A stretch of DNA of 64,000 nucleotides, from positions 2,668,501-2,732,500 of the forward strand of contig NZ_JASPFK010000001.1 in the NCBI RefSeq assembly GCF_036855935.1, given 5' to 3'. The position numbers were made by a program, and so were the translations under genes. Below the pieces are notes generated by a model, which worked only from the letters and a program-made list of their open reading frames with translations, made no database searches and was not told the origin of the DNA. Below are positions 62,334 through 64,000 of this stretch, piece after piece (the stretch's first letter is position 1; each line of letters begins with the position of its first letter). The DNA is from Sphingomonas sp. LR60. GTDB taxonomy: Bacteria; Pseudomonadota; Alphaproteobacteria; Sphingomonadales; Sphingomonadaceae.

Positions 62334-64000
62334 ATGTCTGTTGGGATTTACGGTCCGCGTGAAATTGTTCGACGCCGGCTTCGTCATACCACCTGCCTCA
62401 CGCTTCTCGCGGGCGCGGCCGCCTTGCAGCCTACGCAATCTGCTGCTCAGTTACTGAGCCTGTCGGGTCTGTCCGACAGCCTGAATGCGCTGGGCACCAC
62501 GGTGAGTGCGCAGGGCACGCAGATCACGGCGACGACCAATCTCGCCAATACGCTCAACACCAGCGTCAACACGCTGAACACGACGATTGCGAACCAAGCC
62601 TCGACACTGCTGTCGGTCCAGACCGCGACCACTGCGAACACCAGCAACCTCGCGACGGTAACCGCCTCCGTCAACCAGCAGCAGACCCAGCTTACCGCCA
62701 ACACGAGCCTGCTCAACACCGTCACATCGGGGCTTGGCACGCTCGGGTCCACCTTGGCGACGCAGGGCACGACGCTTCAGGGCCTACAGACCACCGTCGC
62801 CGGCAATGTCTCGAACCTCGCCACGCTGTCGACCAGCGTCGGTCAGCAAGGTACGCAGCTCACCGCCAACACCAACCTGCTCGGCACGGTGAACGCTGGC
62901 CTTGGCGCGCTTACCTCGACCGTGACGACGCAGGCGAACACGCTTCAGGGTCTGCAGGCAACAGTTACGGGCAACGTCGCCGACGTCGCGACACTGTCGG
63001 CATCGCTCGGCCAGCAGGGCACGCAGCTCACCGCCAACACCAACCTGCTCGGCACGGTGAATGCGGGCCTTGGTGCGCTCACCTCGACCGTGACGACGCA
63101 GGCGAACACGCTTCAGGGTTTGCAGGCAACCGTGACAGGCAACGTCGCCGACGTCGCGACACTGTCGGCATCGCTCGGCCAGCAGGGCACGCAGCTCACC
63201 GCCAACACCAACCTGCTCGACACGGTGAACGCTGGCCTCGGCGCGCTCACCTCGACGGTGACGACGCAAGCGAACACGCTTCAGGGTTTGCAGGCGACCG
63301 TCTCGGGCAACGTCGCCGACGTTGCGACGCTGTCGGCATCGATCAACCAGCAGGACGCGCGGATCACCGCCAACCTGGGCGCGCTCGACACGCTCGGCGC
63401 CGGGGTGACGGCGCTCACCGGGACGGTTACCGGCCAGGGCCAGACGCTGCAGTCCTTGGGGAATACCGTCGGCACCCTTGCGGGCGACGTGCTTTCGGCA
63501 GGAACGCAGATCGCGCGGCAGGCGACCGATATCAGCGCGCTTCAGGCCAGCGTCGGCGCCAACGTCGGCGATGTCGCAGCGCTGCGCGCGACACTTGGCA
63601 CGACCGGCAGCGACGTCACCGACCTTCAGACGCAAGTGAGCGATCATGAGGTGCGCATCACCGCCAACACCGCGCAGCTCGGAACGCTTGGCACCACCGT
63701 CGGAACGCAGGGCGCGACGCTGACGCAGCAGGGCAGCGATCTCGCGACGGCCGCCGCCAACATCGCCAGCCTGCAAGGTCTCGTGTCCACGCAAGCCGGC
63801 ACGCTCGGTATTTTGGGCTCCACCGTAGCGGCGCAGGGCACGCTCCTCGGCGACCAGGATCTCGCGGATCACCGCCAACGCCAACGCGATCCTGTCGCTG
63901 CGCAACATGACCGTGAGCGGCAACGCCAGCCCGATGCAATATACGACGCCTGTGGCGCCGACCGTCGCGACGACCACGGCAACCAATGACGTCGCCGTGC
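62334..64000 (+). pseudogene. Long coiled-coil surface protein with 56-residue repeats, frameshifted and cut by the window end
   Basis: From the ATG at 62334 (ATG at 62328 possible). MSVGIYGPREIVRRRLRH plus CLTLLAGAAALQPTQSAAQ looks like an extended signal peptide, as in large autotransporters. About 500 residues of Thr/Ala/Leu/Val/Asn/Gln-rich heptads follow. Three copies of a 56-residue unit (LTANTNLLGTVNAGLGALTS through DVATLSASLGQQGTQ) repeat at exactly 168 bp, from about 62863, 63031 and 63199. At 63857-63858 one surplus G breaks the frame; removing it gives DQISRITANANAILSLRNMTVSG, continuing to the window end. Likely a trimeric-autotransporter-like stalk or adhesin; the anchor lies outside the window. 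Confidence 0.7.

Noticed and set aside
62863..63366. Possible CRISPR-like direct repeats
   Set aside because: The 168-bp units are contiguous, coding, in frame and without spacers; they are protein tandem repeats.
1..64000. tRNA, rRNA, prophage, secretion-system or toxin-antitoxin genes
   Set aside because: I looked for TPsiC-loop motifs, integrases, capsid or toxin families and small overlapping gene pairs and saw none with support.

Overview
The window is GC-rich and densely coded. It looks like chromosomal DNA of a sphingomonad alphaproteobacterium (Sphingomonas or a close relative). Supporting this are four TonB-dependent receptors, Tat-exported hydrolases, an EcfG-like stress promoter, many short palindromic repeats between genes, and long antisense open frames of the kind high GC produces. 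I see no rRNA, tRNA, CRISPR array, transposase or phage gene.

Layout: (1) 0-5.7 kb: the end of a luciferase-like monooxygenase, purE-purK, two small genes, and a siderophore-type receptor behind a perfect 7-1-7 Fur-like palindrome. (2) 5.7-17 kb: a frameshifted carboxylesterase, a homoserine-acetyltransferase-like hydrolase, then a leftward group of LLM monooxygenase, MFS carrier, TonB receptor, sulfatase and NTF2-like protein, with a divergent Gfo/Idh/MocA dehydrogenase. This looks like a locus for using sulfated compounds. (3) 17-24 kb: HNH protein, penicillin-acylase family enzyme, cupin, esterase, a mini-gene with an extreme Shine-Dalgarno sequence, an AlkB-like protein, and an exonuclease with a BRCT-like tail. 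(4) 24-38 kb: a regulon-like block that I consider the main find. It has hydroxypyruvate isomerase, glycerate 2-kinase, tartronate-semialdehyde reductase, a lactate/glycolate-type permease, a lipoprotein with a FAH/hydratase fold, two Tat-exported glycosidase-like proteins, a TonB receptor and a FadR-type repressor. Three matching 21-bp sites (TGG-N13-CCA core) lie upstream of its three transcription units. (5) 38-50 kb: a CHASE3-GAF-GGDEF protein, a PQQ dehydrogenase, a TonB receptor with a DUF5703-type hydrolase, and a CPA1 antiporter. (6) 50-57 kb: a LysR/pirin/hydrolase/flavin reductase/GST/HAD group and a general-stress pair with an EcfG-like promoter, next to a PAS-LuxR regulator. (7) 57-62 kb: an exported truncated hemoglobin, a DUF3034 outer-membrane protein, a cupredoxin and a GGDEF-EAL protein. 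(8) 62-64 kb: the start of a long coiled-coil surface protein with near-identical 168-bp repeats.

Nine genes carry ten single-base-type frameshifts, mostly in short G/C runs, while their reading frames remain well conserved on both sides. The pattern suggests residual sequencing indels at least as strongly as gene decay. I label these entries pseudogene but describe the function of the restored product.
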